Origin: Paenibacillus tyrphae
GTDB lineage: Bacteria; Bacillota; Bacilli; Paenibacillales; NBRC-103111
Direction of reading: 5' to 3'
Length of the DNA: 64,000 nucleotides
NCBI RefSeq assembly: GCF_000722545.1
Contig: NZ_JNVM01000004.1
Location: forward strand, 489,630-553,629
Shown: one piece after another, positions 38,236-47,090 of the stretch
How the letters are laid out: every line of letters starts with the position of its first letter
Numbering within the stretch: the first letter of the stretch is position 1
Program-made: the position numbers and the translations under genes
The notes under the pieces: model-generated
The model's input: only the letters and a program-made list of their open reading frames with translations
What the model was told of the DNA's origin: nothing
Databases searched by the model: none

Positions 38236-38561
38236 AAACGGCTCCGGACAAACATAGGAATGAATATAAGCCGGCCATTTGGTCGGCTTGAGCGGATTCT
38301 AATCAAAATTTCCCGCTGACCCGGGGTCCCTGCTAAGTACTAGGACTAAGCTTCCATGATTCAACTTCACTTTGCGGGGTGGGGCAGCGACCGGAAGTAG
38401 ATACCCCACCCACTCGTACACCTCGATTATTTCAATTAACCACAAAAGGAATTCATCGATTTCATACATTGTACAAAAATCCGTTTTGTGCTGAATATAC
38501 GCATGAAAATAGAATTGTTAACGTGTGCATATCTATGTTATGATGAATGGGAGGTGGTTCC
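38236..38561 (+). other. Intergenic region with two hairpins
   Basis: No gene seen. AAGCCGGCC (38268-38276) pairs with GGTCGGCTT (38281-38289) with one wobble but has no T run, so it is a weak terminator candidate for the MFS gene. A second stem, GGGTGGGG (38377-38384) with CCCCACCC (38404-38411), has a 19-base loop and unknown function. The last 50 bases hold the promoter of the lacI-type gene. Confidence 0.6.
38515..38544 (+). promoter_or_regulatory. Promoter of the sugar-acid locus
   Basis: TTGTTA (38515-38520), 18 bp, TATGAT (38539-38544). A LacI-type half-palindrome around TGTTAACGTGTGCA (38516-38529) overlaps the -35, a plausible site for autoregulation. Confidence 0.6.
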
Positions 38562-39560
38562 ATGAGTGTTACGATCAAAGACATCGCCAAACTGGCCGGC
38601 GTGTCGCATACGACCGTTTCCCGGGCATTGAACGATAGCCCGCTGATCAACCCGGAAACGAAAGAACGCATCAAAGCGATGGCGGGAAGCATGAACTACA
38701 CTCCGAATTACAGCGCACGAAGCTTGGTGCTGGATCGATCATACAATTTAGGGCTGTTTTTCACAACCTTGCATACCGGTACCTCTGCCGGATTTTTGTA
38801 CGAGGCCATCAAAGGCGTGAATGACGTCATTAAAGACGAGTACAACTTGATTGTGCGGGGGATTGACGATTACAAGAGCTTTCATAAGGTGAACCGCAAA
38901 AATTTCGACGGCATCATCGTCATGAGCCAAAGCGAAAGCGATCAGTCGTTCATCGAATATGCTTCGGACAAAGAGATTCCGCTTGTGGTGCTGAACCGGC
39001 CCGTCGAAAGCGTCCAAGTGATGAACTTCGTCCCGGACGACCAGAGCGGCGCTTACCGGCTAACGGAGTACTTGGTGCAGCAGGGACACCGTCATATTGC
39101 CATCATCGAGGGGAAAGAGGGGTTCAAATCGACGCAAGCCCGCCGCGACGGCTATCGTGAGGCGCTCCGCAAGCATGGGATCTCCGTGCCGGAAGCGTAC
39201 TACGTAAGCGGCAATTACGATCTGGAAAGCGGCCACGCGGCCATGTGCAAGCTGCTGGAGCTGCCCGACCGGCCGACCGCCGTCTTTTGCTGCAACGACG
39301 ATATGGCGCTCGGTGCGGTGAAAGCCGTGACGGAGCGGGGCTTGTCGGTGCCGGAAGACATCTCGGTGGCGGGCTTCGACGACCACCTGTTCTCGGCTTT
39401 CATGTCGCCTGCGCTGACCACGGTCCGCAGACCGATCGAAGAGCTGAGCCGGGCTGGGGCGGAGACGCTCCTGAAGTTCATCGAGACGAAGCATTCGGAA
39501 AAGTCGGTCGTTCTTTTCCATACGGAGCTGGTCATCCGCGACTCCGTCAAATCCATCTAA
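38562..39560 (+). CDS. LacI-family regulator of sugar-acid genes
   Basis: Transcriptional regulator of 332 residues: N-terminal LacI helix-turn-helix (TIKDIAKLAGVSHTTVSRAL, residues 4-23) and a periplasmic-binding-protein-like effector domain with CCNDDMALGAVKA and DISVAGFDD. Start ATG 38562 with GGGAGGTGG upstream; another in-frame ATG at 38547 overlaps that site. It is the first gene of a same-strand cluster, 22 bp before the LarA-like gene, and so probably controls it in response to gluconate, mannonate or a related acid. It is not CcpA, which is encoded at 56.8 kb. Confidence 0.9.
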   Translation: MSVTIKDIAKLAGVSHTTVSRALNDSPLINPETKERIKAMAGSMNYTPNYSARSLVLDRSYNLGLFFTTLHTGTSAGFLYEAIKGVNDVIKDEYNLIVRGIDDYKSFHKVNRKNFDGIIVMSQSESDQSFIEYASDKEIPLVVLNRPVESVQVMNFVPDDQSGAYRLTEYLVQQGHRHIAIIEGKEGFKSTQARRDGYREALRKHGISVPEAYYVSGNYDLESGHAAMCKLLELPDRPTAVFCCNDDMALGAVKAVTERGLSVPEDISVAGFDDHLFSAFMSPALTTVRRPIEELSRAGAETLLKFIETKHSEKSVVLFHTELVIRDSVKSI

Positions 39561-39582
39561 TTCGTTTGGGGAGGCAACTAAC

Positions 39583-40851
39583 ATGAGCGTACTCAGAACG
39601 CTTCTGCAAGACATCCCGATTCCGCAAATGGTCCGCATCCGTCAAAAATTTGACGGGACCCGGCTGGAGCGCCCGACCGAGGATTTGGAGCGCGAGCTGG
39701 CGAAGCCCGGCACGATCGACCGGATCAAGCCTGGCCAGCAGGTGGCCGTGGCGGTAGGCAGCCGCGGCGTGGCGAACATCGCCGCCTTCACCCGGACGAC
39801 GATTGATGCGATCAAACGGGCGGGCGCCCATCCGTTCATCGTTCCCTGCATGGGCAGCCACGGCGGCGCGACCGCCGAAGGGCAGAAGGAAGTGCTTCAC
39901 CATCTCGGCGTTACGGAGGAAGCGATGGGGGTGCCGATCCGCTCGACGATGGAGGTCGTGCAGATCGACCAGCTGCCGAACGGCCTGCCGGTTTACGTTG
40001 ACAAATACGCATACGAAGCGGATGCCATCGTCGTGATCAACCGGGTGAAGCCGCACACAGCCTTCCGCGGCAAAATCGAAAGCGGCATTATGAAAATGAT
40101 TTCCATCGGGCTCGGCAAACAAAAAGGGGCGGAAGCGTGCCACCAGCTCGGCTTCAAATATATGGCGGAAAACGTGCCGGCCATGGCGAGGATTATGCTT
40201 GAAAAGCTGCCGATCCTATTCGGCGTGGCGCTGGTGGAAAATGCATATGACGAAACGTGCATCGTCGAAGTGCTGCCCGCAACACAGGTGGAGGAACGCG
40301 AGATGGTGCTACTCGAGATCGCCAAAGCCCGGCTTCCGAAAATTTTGTTCGATCAAATCGACGTCCTCGTCATCGATTACATCGGCAAAAACATCAGCGG
40401 CGACGGCATGGACCCGAACATTACCGGCCGTTATCCGACGCCGTACGCGCACGGCGGTCCCGACGTGTCCAAAATGGTCGTGCTCGACACGACGCCGGAA
40501 ACGAAAGGCAACGCCAACGGTGTCGGCACGGCCGATTTCACGACGCAGCGGCTGGTCGACAAGATGGATTTAGCCGCGACGTACGCCAACGGGCTGACTT
40601 CCACCGTATGCGCGCCGACCAAAATTGCAACGACACTCGAAAACGACCTGTACGCCATCAAAGCCGCGGTCAAAACCTGCAATATTTTGGATTATACCCA
40701 ATGCCGGCTAGTGCGTATAAGGGATACGCTGCATTTGGGCGAAATCGAGATTTCGGTCAATCTGCTTGAGGAAGCGAAGCTTCATCTGGATATCGAGATT
40801 TTGACCGAACCGTACGATCTGCCATTCAACAGCGAAGGGAATCTGGTATAA
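39583..40851 (+). CDS. LarA-like (DUF2088/Lar_N) nickel-pincer isomerase candidate, possible gluconate 2-epimerase
   Basis: 422-residue enzyme of the lactate-racemase-like superfamily. The N-terminal domain has the hallmark CMGSHGGATAEGQ (about residues 88-100); a following conserved block, RVKPHTAFRGKIESGIMK, with nearby Lys/His, is the likely cofactor region. LarA enzymes use a covalent Ni pincer nucleotide to racemise or epimerise 2-hydroxy acids by hydride transfer; some homologues epimerise D-gluconate at C2 (to D-mannonate), as I recall. Here the gene abuts gluconokinase by one base, which strongly suggests gluconate/mannonate as substrate. No LarB, LarC or LarE cofactor genes lie in the window. 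Start ATG 39583 with GGGGAGG upstream. The chemistry is inferred and not proven by sequence. Confidence 0.75.
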   Translation: MSVLRTLLQDIPIPQMVRIRQKFDGTRLERPTEDLERELAKPGTIDRIKPGQQVAVAVGSRGVANIAAFTRTTIDAIKRAGAHPFIVPCMGSHGGATAEGQKEVLHHLGVTEEAMGVPIRSTMEVVQIDQLPNGLPVYVDKYAYEADAIVVINRVKPHTAFRGKIESGIMKMISIGLGKQKGAEACHQLGFKYMAENVPAMARIMLEKLPILFGVALVENAYDETCIVEVLPATQVEEREMVLLEIAKARLPKILFDQIDVLVIDYIGKNISGDGMDPNITGRYPTPYAHGGPDVSKMVVLDTTPETKGNANGVGTADFTTQRLVDKMDLAATYANGLTSTVCAPTKIATTLENDLYAIKAAVKTCNILDYTQCRLVRIRDTLHLGEIEISVNLLEEAKLHLDIEILTEPYDLPFNSEGNLV

Positions 40852-40852
40852 A

Positions 40853-42412
40853 ATGAGCGGTTTGTCTGTACCCAAGCCATACATTATCGCCGCGGATATC
40901 GGCACGACGAGCACCAAGACGCTGGTGATCGACAGGAGCGGCCGTGTGCTTGCGTCTCATGCGGTGGAGTATCCGCTTTACACACCCAGACCGGACATGG
41001 CCGAGCAGGACCCGGAAGAAATTTATCAAGCGGTTCTTACCGCCATTCGCGCAGTCATCAGCAAAGCGGCCGTTCTGCCCGGGCAAGTGCTGTGTGTCTC
41101 GTTCAGCTCGGCGATGCACAGCCTGATCGTGGTGGACCGCGATTTGCACCCGCTGACGCGCTGCATCACGTGGGCGGACAACCGCAGCGTAGGCTACGTC
41201 AAAGTGCTGAAGGAAGAACGGAACGGCCATGACATTTACCGGAATACGGGCACTCCGATTCATCCGATGTCGCCTCTGCTGAAGCTGATGTGGCTCCGGG
41301 ACAACCGGCCTGACCTGTTCAAGCAGGCGTATAAGTTTATCGGCATCAAAGAATATGTGTTCGGCAAGCTGTTCGGCAAGCTGGTGATCGACTACTCGCT
41401 GGCAAGCTGCACCGGGCTGTTCAACCTGCGGGAGCTGGGGTGGGATAAGCAGGCGCTTGAAGCCTGCGGCGTCCGGCCCGAGCAGCTGTCGGAGCCCGTA
41501 TCGACCACGCACGTGCTGCAAGGGCTAACCGCCGGAGATGCGGCTTCGATGGGGCTCTCGGCGGATACGCCCTTTGTCGTGGGCGCGTCCGACGGCGTGC
41601 TGGCCAATCTTGGCGTCGGCGCTTTCGAGCCGGGCGTGTACGCGGTAACGATCGGGACCAGCGGCGCTGTCCGCGGCGTCGTGCGAGAGCCGATAACCGA
41701 TCCGAAGGGCCGGCTGTTCTGCTATGCGCTCAAGGAAGACTTCTGGGTTGTCGGCGGCGCGATCAACAACGGCGGCATCATGTTCCGCTGGGTGCGCGAT
41801 CAGCTTGCGACGGCGGAAGCGGAAGAAGGGCGCCGCCTGGGCATGGACCCGTACGACTATTTGACGTCTCTGGCCTGTGAGGTGGCTGCAGGTTCCGACG
41901 GGCTCATCTTCTTGCCGCTGCTTACCGGCGAGCGGGCGCCGTACTGGAACGCGAACGCGCGCGGCGTATTTTTCGGGTTATCGCTTTATCATCAGAAGAA
42001 GCATATGATCCGGGCGGTGCTGGAAGGCGTCATGTACCGGATTCATTCGGTCGTTTCCGCACTGGAGGAGCTTTGCGGCCCGACCCGGGAGGTACGCGCT
42101 TCCGGCGGCTTTGCCCGCTCTTCGTTCTGGCTCCAGATGATGGCCGACGTGCTGCATGCGAATGTCGCCGTGCCGAATACGATCGAAAGCTCCGGCCTTG
42201 GGGCGGCGCAGCTCGGCATGCTGGCGCTCGGCGAGATCAAAGATTTCTCCAGCGTTCACGATTGGATGCAGGTGGAGCAGTCGCTTCGGGCAAGCGAGCC
42301 GAACCATGAAGTATATCAACAGTTGACAAAAATTTATAATCGTGTGTACCATCAGTTGAAGGATGAGTTTGATGCCATCGCCGCCTTTCAACAGATTCAC
42401 ACGAAATCTTAG
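40853..42412 (+). CDS. gntK: Gluconokinase (FGGY family)
   Basis: Sugar kinase of 519 residues that phosphorylates D-gluconate to 6-phosphogluconate with ATP. FGGY features are visible: N-terminal phosphate loop AADIGTTSTKTL, substrate segment FSSAMHSLIVVD, TWADNRS, and the C-terminal ATP-site block RASGGFARSSFWLQMMADVL. Length and motifs match Bacillus GntK. Its ATG follows the LarA-like stop by one base, so translation is probably coupled. Its product feeds 6-phosphogluconate dehydrogenase encoded 1 kb downstream. No gluconate permease lies in the cluster. Confidence 0.9.
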   Translation: MSGLSVPKPYIIAADIGTTSTKTLVIDRSGRVLASHAVEYPLYTPRPDMAEQDPEEIYQAVLTAIRAVISKAAVLPGQVLCVSFSSAMHSLIVVDRDLHPLTRCITWADNRSVGYVKVLKEERNGHDIYRNTGTPIHPMSPLLKLMWLRDNRPDLFKQAYKFIGIKEYVFGKLFGKLVIDYSLASCTGLFNLRELGWDKQALEACGVRPEQLSEPVSTTHVLQGLTAGDAASMGLSADTPFVVGASDGVLANLGVGAFEPGVYAVTIGTSGAVRGVVREPITDPKGRLFCYALKEDFWVVGGAINNGGIMFRWVRDQLATAEAEEGRRLGMDPYDYLTSLACEVAAGSDGLIFLPLLTGERAPYWNANARGVFFGLSLYHQKKHMIRAVLEGVMYRIHSVVSALEELCGPTREVRASGGFARSSFWLQMMADVLHANVAVPNTIESSGLGAAQLGMLALGEIKDFSSVHDWMQVEQSLRASEPNHEVYQQLTKIYNRVYHQLKDEFDAIAAFQQIHTKS

Positions 42413-42425
42413 GGGGCATCGGGCC

Positions 42426-43193
42426 ATGAACTTATTCGATTTATCGGGAAAAACGGCAGTTATCATCGGAGGCAACAGCACCTTAGGCGGAACGATGGGG
42501 ATTGCGCTGGGCGGACACGGGGCGGATGTCGCGGTGGTCGGGCGCAATATGGAGAAATCCGAAGAAGTTGCGAAGCGGATCGAAGCAGCTGGCGGACGGG
42601 CCAAGTGCTTTTCGGCGGATGCGACGAATGCCGAGGACTTAAAGCGGGCGTTGTCCGAGGTGCTTGCGTGGACGGGACGCTGCGATATTTTGATGAACTG
42701 TCCGGGCAAAAACAGCGCGACGCCGTTTTTTGACATTTCGATGGACGAATGGGATTCGATTATGGAAGTGAATCTCAAAAGCGTCGTGTTGGCGTGTCAA
42801 ATTTTTGGGAAGCATATGGTGGACAAGGGCGAAGGAGGCAGCATCATTAACATCTCCTCCGTATCTTCGGATCCGCCGCTGTCCAAAGTGTTCACGTACT
42901 CCGCTTCCAAAGCGGCGGTGAACAACGTCACCCAATTTCTGGCGCGTGAGTTCGCTCCAGCACGCGTACGAGTCAACGCCATCATTCCGGGCTTCTTCCC
43001 GGCCGAGCAAAACCGCAAAATTTTGTCTCCCGAGCGTGTCGAATCCATCATGCGCCATACGCCGATGAACCGTTTCGGCGAAGCGGAAGAGCTTCAGGGC
43101 GCAGCCGTGTATCTGGCTTCGGAGAAAGCTTCGAGTTTCGTCACCGGCACAGTGCTGCGGGTGGACGGGGGCTTCGGAGCGATGACGATTTAA
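42426..43193 (+). CDS. SDR oxidoreductase, UxuB-like (D-mannonate/fructuronate) type
   Basis: Short-chain dehydrogenase of 255 residues. The cofactor loop is GGNSTLGG in place of the usual TGxxxGIG; the catalytic set is intact: NISSVSS (Ser), YSASKAA (Tyr, Lys). The C-terminal block GFFPAEQNRKIL and HTPMNRFGEAEEL resembles the SDR-type mannonate oxidoreductase (UxuB/YjmF) of bacilli more than gluconate 5-dehydrogenase. It would then interconvert D-fructuronate and D-mannonate using NAD(H). Start ATG 42426, after AGGGGGC; it follows gluconokinase by 13 bp. Gluconate 5-dehydrogenase activity remains an alternative. Confidence 0.8.
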   Translation: MNLFDLSGKTAVIIGGNSTLGGTMGIALGGHGADVAVVGRNMEKSEEVAKRIEAAGGRAKCFSADATNAEDLKRALSEVLAWTGRCDILMNCPGKNSATPFFDISMDEWDSIMEVNLKSVVLACQIFGKHMVDKGEGGSIINISSVSSDPPLSKVFTYSASKAAVNNVTQFLAREFAPARVRVNAIIPGFFPAEQNRKILSPERVESIMRHTPMNRFGEAEELQGAAVYLASEKASSFVTGTVLRVDGGFGAMTI

Positions 43194-43204
43194 GGGTGGG
43201 AAAA

Positions 43205-43376
43205 AGCGGTTTTCAAAAAGGAAACGAGGCTTGCGGTGCAGCAATATCAATCTCCAGGCGCTCTTGAAAATGGATTCCATCGAACTTACCTTGCGGTAAG
43301 AATCCTTTTTCAAAGGCGCCACGTAAACTTTCCGATTGATATTCTGACCTTCGGCCGAACCTTTTCGAAAACCGCT
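43205..43376. repeat. 172-bp imperfect inverted repeat (long nested hairpin)
   Basis: Four nested paired blocks share one centre: AGCGGTTTTC (43205-43214) with GAAAACCGCT (43367-43376); AATATCAATC (43243-43252) with GATTGATATT (43334-43343); GGCGCTCTTGAAAATGGATTC-like arm (43257-43277, imperfect) with 43300-43320; apical TTACC (43286-43290) with GGTAA (43295-43299). It fills the gap between the SDR gene and gnd. No ORF inside. It resembles a MITE-type or other palindromic interspersed repeat, or a large leader RNA structure. Confidence 0.8.
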
Positions 43377-43436
43377 AGCTGCAACCCCGTAAATCGTCAA
43401 AATTAAATATAGAAAAAGGAAGGAAGAGAAACCACA

Positions 43437-44849
43437 ATGTCCAAACAACAAGTCGGCGTTATCGGTCTTGCGGTCATGGGGAAAAACCTGGCTCTGAACA
43501 TCGAAAGCAGAGGCTTCACAGTGTCCGTCTTCAACCGTTCGCGGGAGAAAACGGATGCGCTGCTCGCTGAAGCGCAAGGCAAGAACCTGGTCGGTACATA
43601 CAGCATCGAGGAATTCGTGGCTTCGCTCGAAACGCCTCGCAAAATTTTAATCATGGTGCAAGCGGGCCATGCTACGGACGACACGATTAACCAGTTGGTT
43701 CCTCATTTGGAAAAAGGCGATATTATCATCGACGGCGGCAACGCATTTTTCCCGGACACCCAGCGCCGCAACAAGGAGCTGGAAGCGCACGGCCTTCGGT
43801 TTATCGGTACGGGCGTATCCGGCGGCGAGGAAGGCGCGCTGAAAGGCCCTGCGATCATGCCGGGCGGGCAAAAAGACGCCTACGAGCTGGTTGCTCCGAT
43901 TCTGACGGCCATTTCGGCCAAAGTCAATGGCGACCCTTGCTGCACCTACATCGGACCGGACGGCGCCGGCCATTACGTCAAGATGGTGCATAACGGCATC
44001 GAGTACGGCGACATGCAGCTCATCTGCGAAGCTTACCATCTGCTCAAAGACGTGCTTGGCGTCAGTACGCAGGAGCTTCATGAGATTTTCGCCGATTGGA
44101 ACAAGGGCGAGCTGGACAGCTACCTGATCGAAATCACAACCGACATTTTCACCAAATACGATTCAGAAACGGGCAAGCCGATGGTCGATGTCATTCTCGA
44201 TTCCGCCGGCCAGAAGGGTACGGGCAAATGGACAAGCCAAAGCGCGCTTGATCTCGGCGTTCCGCTGTCCATCATTACCGAATCCGTCTTCTCCCGCTTC
44301 ATCTCGGCCATGAAAGAAGAGCGCGTTGCCGCAAGCAAAGTGCTGAACGGACCGAAGCAAGCGGCGTTCGACGGCGACCGTGCGGCGTTTATCGAAGCGG
44401 TACGGAAGGCGCTGTATGCGAGCAAAATTTGCTCTTACGCGCAGGGCTTCGCCCAAATGAGAGCGGCAAGCGAGGAATACAACTGGAGCCTGGACTACGG
44501 CAGCATCGCGATGATTTTCCGCGGCGGCTGCATTATCCGCGCCCGTTTCCTGCAAAACATCAAAGATGCGTACGATCGCGACCCGGAGCTGAGAAACCTG
44601 CTGCTTGACGAATACTTCAAGGGCATCGTAGAGCAGTACCAAGACGCTTGGAGAAGCGTCGTCGCAACGGCAATCACCCGCGGCGTGCCGGTTCCGGCCT
44701 TCGCTTCCGCGCTGGCTTACTACGACAGCTACCGGACCGAGCGTTTGCCGGCCAACCTGCTGCAAGCGCAGCGCGATTATTTCGGCGCGCATACCTTCAA
44801 GCGGGTCGACAAAGAAGGCACCTTCCACTTCCACTGGATGGAAAACTAA
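43437..44849 (+). CDS. gnd: 6-phosphogluconate dehydrogenase, decarboxylating
   Basis: 470-residue enzyme that oxidises and decarboxylates 6-phosphogluconate to ribulose 5-phosphate, in the pentose phosphate pathway. N-terminal Rossmann fold with [15 protein letters not shown] and FNRSREKT (NADP preference), catalytic Lys/His/Asn region [20 protein letters not shown], and the C-terminal helical domain ending FHFHW. Full length for the dimeric form. ATG 43437 with AAGGAAGGA upstream. Same strand as the gluconokinase locus but separated by the 172-bp inverted repeat, so it may have its own promoter. Confidence 0.97.
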   Translation: MSKQQVGVIGLAVMGKNLALNIESRGFTVSVFNRSREKTDALLAEAQGKNLVGTYSIEEFVASLETPRKILIMVQAGHATDDTINQLVPHLEKGDIIIDGGNAFFPDTQRRNKELEAHGLRFIGTGVSGGEEGALKGPAIMPGGQKDAYELVAPILTAISAKVNGDPCCTYIGPDGAGHYVKMVHNGIEYGDMQLICEAYHLLKDVLGVSTQELHEIFADWNKGELDSYLIEITTDIFTKYDSETGKPMVDVILDSAGQKGTGKWTSQSALDLGVPLSIITESVFSRFISAMKEERVAASKVLNGPKQAAFDGDRAAFIEAVRKALYASKICSYAQGFAQMRAASEEYNWSLDYGSIAMIFRGGCIIRARFLQNIKDAYDRDPELRNLLLDEYFKGIVEQYQDAWRSVVATAITRGVPVPAFASALAYYDSYRTERLPANLLQAQRDYFGAHTFKRVDKEGTFHFHWMEN

Positions 44850-44853
44850 GCGG

Positions 44854-45195
44854 CTACAGGTGCCTTTTGATGCGGTCCGGCTTGACCGGATGCAGACCGA
44901 AGGACGCTTCGTATAGCCAGCTCTTGAGCCGGTCGGCTTCCATATCGTGGCCGCTCCGCCGCTGAATGAGCATCAAAGCGATTTCGGCAAAATATCTGAA
45001 GTTTTTGAGCAGCCGTGGCTGGGAAAGATCCGTCAAGTTCGGGTCTTCCTCGGCCACCTTTTTTTTAATATACTCCAGCATCCAGACGATTTCTTCTCGG
45101 CATAAGGGTCGTGTGGGATCCATGATTTGTTCCAGCTTGTGCTCGGTCCAGTCTGGACCGGCCGCGCTGGTCTGCGGTAGAGCGCCTTGCGTCAT
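44854..45195 (-). CDS. Small conserved hypothetical protein (113 aa)
   Basis: I do not recognise the family. Soluble, helical-looking protein with WMLEYIKKKVAEEDPNL and LLKNFRYFAEIALMLIQRR, no membrane segment and no metal motif. Start taken at ATG 45195, with AAGGGAG 11 bases upstream, over an ATG at 45237 with no ribosome site. Convergent with gnd, with only 4 bp between stops, and divergent from aroK. Confidence 0.65.
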   Translation of the reverse strand: MTQGALPQTSAAGPDWTEHKLEQIMDPTRPLCREEIVWMLEYIKKKVAEEDPNLTDLSQPRLLKNFRYFAEIALMLIQRRSGHDMEADRLKSWLYEASFGLHPVKPDRIKRHL

Positions 45196-45360
45196 ATGAC
45201 CGTGTTCTCCCTTCGGGAAATATGCATTAAACATCATGACTGATCTGGCTGGAATTTATTCACAACCATCTTATGTTTTTGTCAAACTTTCTATTCACAC
45301 GGTGTCGGCTATGATATGATAGGGTCAGTTGAATGATGCGAAAGTCAGAGGTGCAGGGAA

Positions 45361-45876
45361 GTGGAATACCGTAACATCGTGTTGGTCGGTATGATGGGAA
45401 CCGGCAAATCGTCCGTCGGACAAGCGCTCGCTTCGAGGCTGAACTGGGTGTACGAGGATACGGACGCTGCCACTGAGCGGGCACAGGGAATGAGCATTAC
45501 CCGAATGTTTGCGGAGCTCGGAGAGCCCTTCTTCCGCAAAGCGGAAAGCGAGACGATCGAACGAACGCTGCAAGGTCGGCATCAAGTAGTTGCCACTGGA
45601 GGCGGGGCCGTTCTAGCAGAGCAAAACCGGATTCTCATGCAGCGCAGCGGCCTGGTTGTCGCGCTGAAGGCGTCCGCCGAAACAATCATCGAGCGGGTCC
45701 GGTCCGATCAAAGCCGTCCTTTGCTGCAAGGCGGGGTCGAAGAACGCGTCCGCCACATTATGGAGAGCCGCAAGCACGCGTACGATTTTGCGGATCTCCA
45801 TGTGGAGACGGACGGCAAGAGCGTCGGGCAGATCGTTGACGAGATTTGCAGCCGTTTGGAGCAGGAGCGGGCTTAA
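45361..45876 (+). CDS. aroK: Shikimate kinase
   Basis: 171-residue P-loop kinase that phosphorylates shikimate in aromatic amino acid synthesis. Walker A GMMGTGKSS (residues 9-17), shikimate-binding EDTDAATER, GEPFFRKAESE and TGGGAVL motifs, and lid region SDQSRPLLQG. Start is GTG 45361 with GAGGTG about 8 bases upstream. The aroA-type gene lies 1.2 kb downstream on the same strand but separated by a minus-strand rhodanese gene. The stop overlaps the convergent rhodanese gene by 4 bases. Confidence 0.95.
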   Translation: MEYRNIVLVGMMGTGKSSVGQALASRLNWVYEDTDAATERAQGMSITRMFAELGEPFFRKAESETIERTLQGRHQVVATGGGAVLAEQNRILMQRSGLVVALKASAETIIERVRSDQSRPLLQGGVEERVRHIMESRKHAYDFADLHVETDGKSVGQIVDEICSRLEQERA

Positions 45877-46166
45877 AGCTGCTCCCACTCCAGCATGCCC
45901 CCGGTCATGTTGACAAGCCCAGTGAAGCCTTGGGCTTCCAAATATTCAAGCGCCCGTCCGCTGCGATTGCTGCTGCGGCAGACAAGAATCGTTTCGCTGT
46001 GCTGCGGGATTTCGTCAAGGCGCTGAGGGATTTCCATCAAAGGAATATGCTTGGCTCCCGGAATCATGCCGAGTGCGACTTCTTCCTGTTCGCGCACGTC
46101 GATGATGGTAAGCTTTTCGCCGTTTTCAAGCCGTTGCTTAACTTCTTGCGGGGTAATCGTATGCAT
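45873..46166 (-). CDS. Single-domain rhodanese-like protein
   Basis: 97-residue rhodanese domain with IDVREQEEVALGMIPGAKHIP and active-site loop CRSSNRS, in which Cys is the predicted sulfur-accepting residue. A cytosolic sulfurtransferase or thiol-redox protein. Start ATG 46166 with AGGAGG 8 bases upstream; the preceding TTG codon is unlikely. Transcribed opposite to the fluoride-channel genes. Confidence 0.9.
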   Translation of the reverse strand: MHTITPQEVKQRLENGEKLTIIDVREQEEVALGMIPGAKHIPLMEIPQRLDEIPQHSETILVCRSSNRSGRALEYLEAQGFTGLVNMTGGMLEWEQL

Positions 46167-46294
46167 CAATACAGCCTCCTTCTCGTTCGGCTTGCGGCCG
46201 ACTTGCCTTCATCATAAAAAGAAAACGGCAGCGTGTCAAACGAAGCGGAACGCCTGTCGTTGATGACGCTTATTTCGAATGGGGACGATATGGG

Positions 46295-46687
46295 ATGACC
46301 GTACTTTATATAGGTCTGGCGGGAATCGCCGGAGCGTTGGCACGGTACGGATTATCCGTTGCGATGAATCCGCAGCAGGTCTCCTCGCTGCCATGGGGAA
46401 CGCTGCTGTGCAACCTGGCCGGCTGCCTGACGCTTGGTTTTCTGGCCTATCTGCCCGGTTTGAAGCGGTATCCGAGCCTTCGCGCCGCGCTGACGACCGG
46501 ATTCGTCGGAGCGTTTACGACCTTCTCGACATTAAGCTGGGAGCTCGTATCCATGCTCCAGCAGCAGCTTTGGACGATCGCCACACTCTATTTTATCGTC
46601 AGCCTGTGGGGCGGAATCGTCTGCGTTCGTCTCGGGCGCCGGTTCGGCTTAAATTTGACGGCGGTAAAAAGGGGTTCTGAGGAATGA
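46295..46687 (+). CDS. crcB: Fluoride channel subunit FluC/CrcB, copy 1
   Basis: 130-residue membrane protein with four helices. Family motifs: GALARYGLS, WGTLLCNLAGCLTLGFL (pore Asn) and TTGFVGAFTTFSTLS (the Phe-box/TFST segment). Fluc proteins export fluoride as dual-topology dimers; the tandem second gene, overlapping by ATGA, indicates a heterodimer of opposite topology, as in other Firmicutes. Only a modest GGGG site precedes the ATG. No fluoride riboswitch was recognised upstream. Confidence 0.92.
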   Translation: MTVLYIGLAGIAGALARYGLSVAMNPQQVSSLPWGTLLCNLAGCLTLGFLAYLPGLKRYPSLRAALTTGFVGAFTTFSTLSWELVSMLQQQLWTIATLYFIVSLWGGIVCVRLGRRFGLNLTAVKRGSEE

Positions 46688-47067
46688 TGTCGAATACGTT
46701 AGGAACGCTGCTGCTCGTAAGCGCAGGAGGCTTTGCCGGCGCCGTTGCAAGGTATTGGATCGGCAGCCGGATCGCGGAACGGCTTAAAACTTCTCTGCCA
46801 TACGGAACGCTGACGGTCAATCTGGCCGGTTCGTTCCTGTTGGGCGTCCTGTGGGGAGGAGGGGCAGACGGTCGGCTGATGGCGCTCCTTGGCAGTGGGT
46901 TTATGGGAGCATTTACGACCTTTTCGACGTTAAAGCTGGAAAGCGAAGCGCTGCTTCGCCAAGGCGAAAGCCGGACGGCCTGGCTGTATATGGGGCTGTC
47001 GTATACACTCGGTTTGCTGCTTGCTTATGCAGGCTATATCCTTTCACTTACATATATAAAGCTCTGA
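46684..47067 (+). CDS. crcB: Fluoride channel subunit FluC/CrcB, copy 2
   Basis: 127-residue, four-helix partner: GGFAGAVARYWIG, YGTLTVNLAGSFLLG and GSGFMGAFTTFSTLKLE carry the pore Asn and the TFST segment. ATG 46684 overlaps the first subunit's stop by four bases, so synthesis is coupled and a heterodimer is likely. The atypical aroA-type gene follows 23 bp later, possibly in the same transcript. Confidence 0.92.
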   Translation: MMSNTLGTLLLVSAGGFAGAVARYWIGSRIAERLKTSLPYGTLTVNLAGSFLLGVLWGGGADGRLMALLGSGFMGAFTTFSTLKLESEALLRQGESRTAWLYMGLSYTLGLLLAYAGYILSLTYIKL

Positions 47068-47090
47068 CGGACAAGGAGAGATACTTTACG

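Noticed and set aside
38377..38411. G-rich hairpin as a terminator or RNA gene
   Set aside because: No T run and a 19-base loop; kept only as a note in the intergenic entry.
46170..46294. Fluoride riboswitch upstream of the fluoride channels
   Set aside because: The conserved aptamer pattern was not found by eye; only a covariance search could overturn this.
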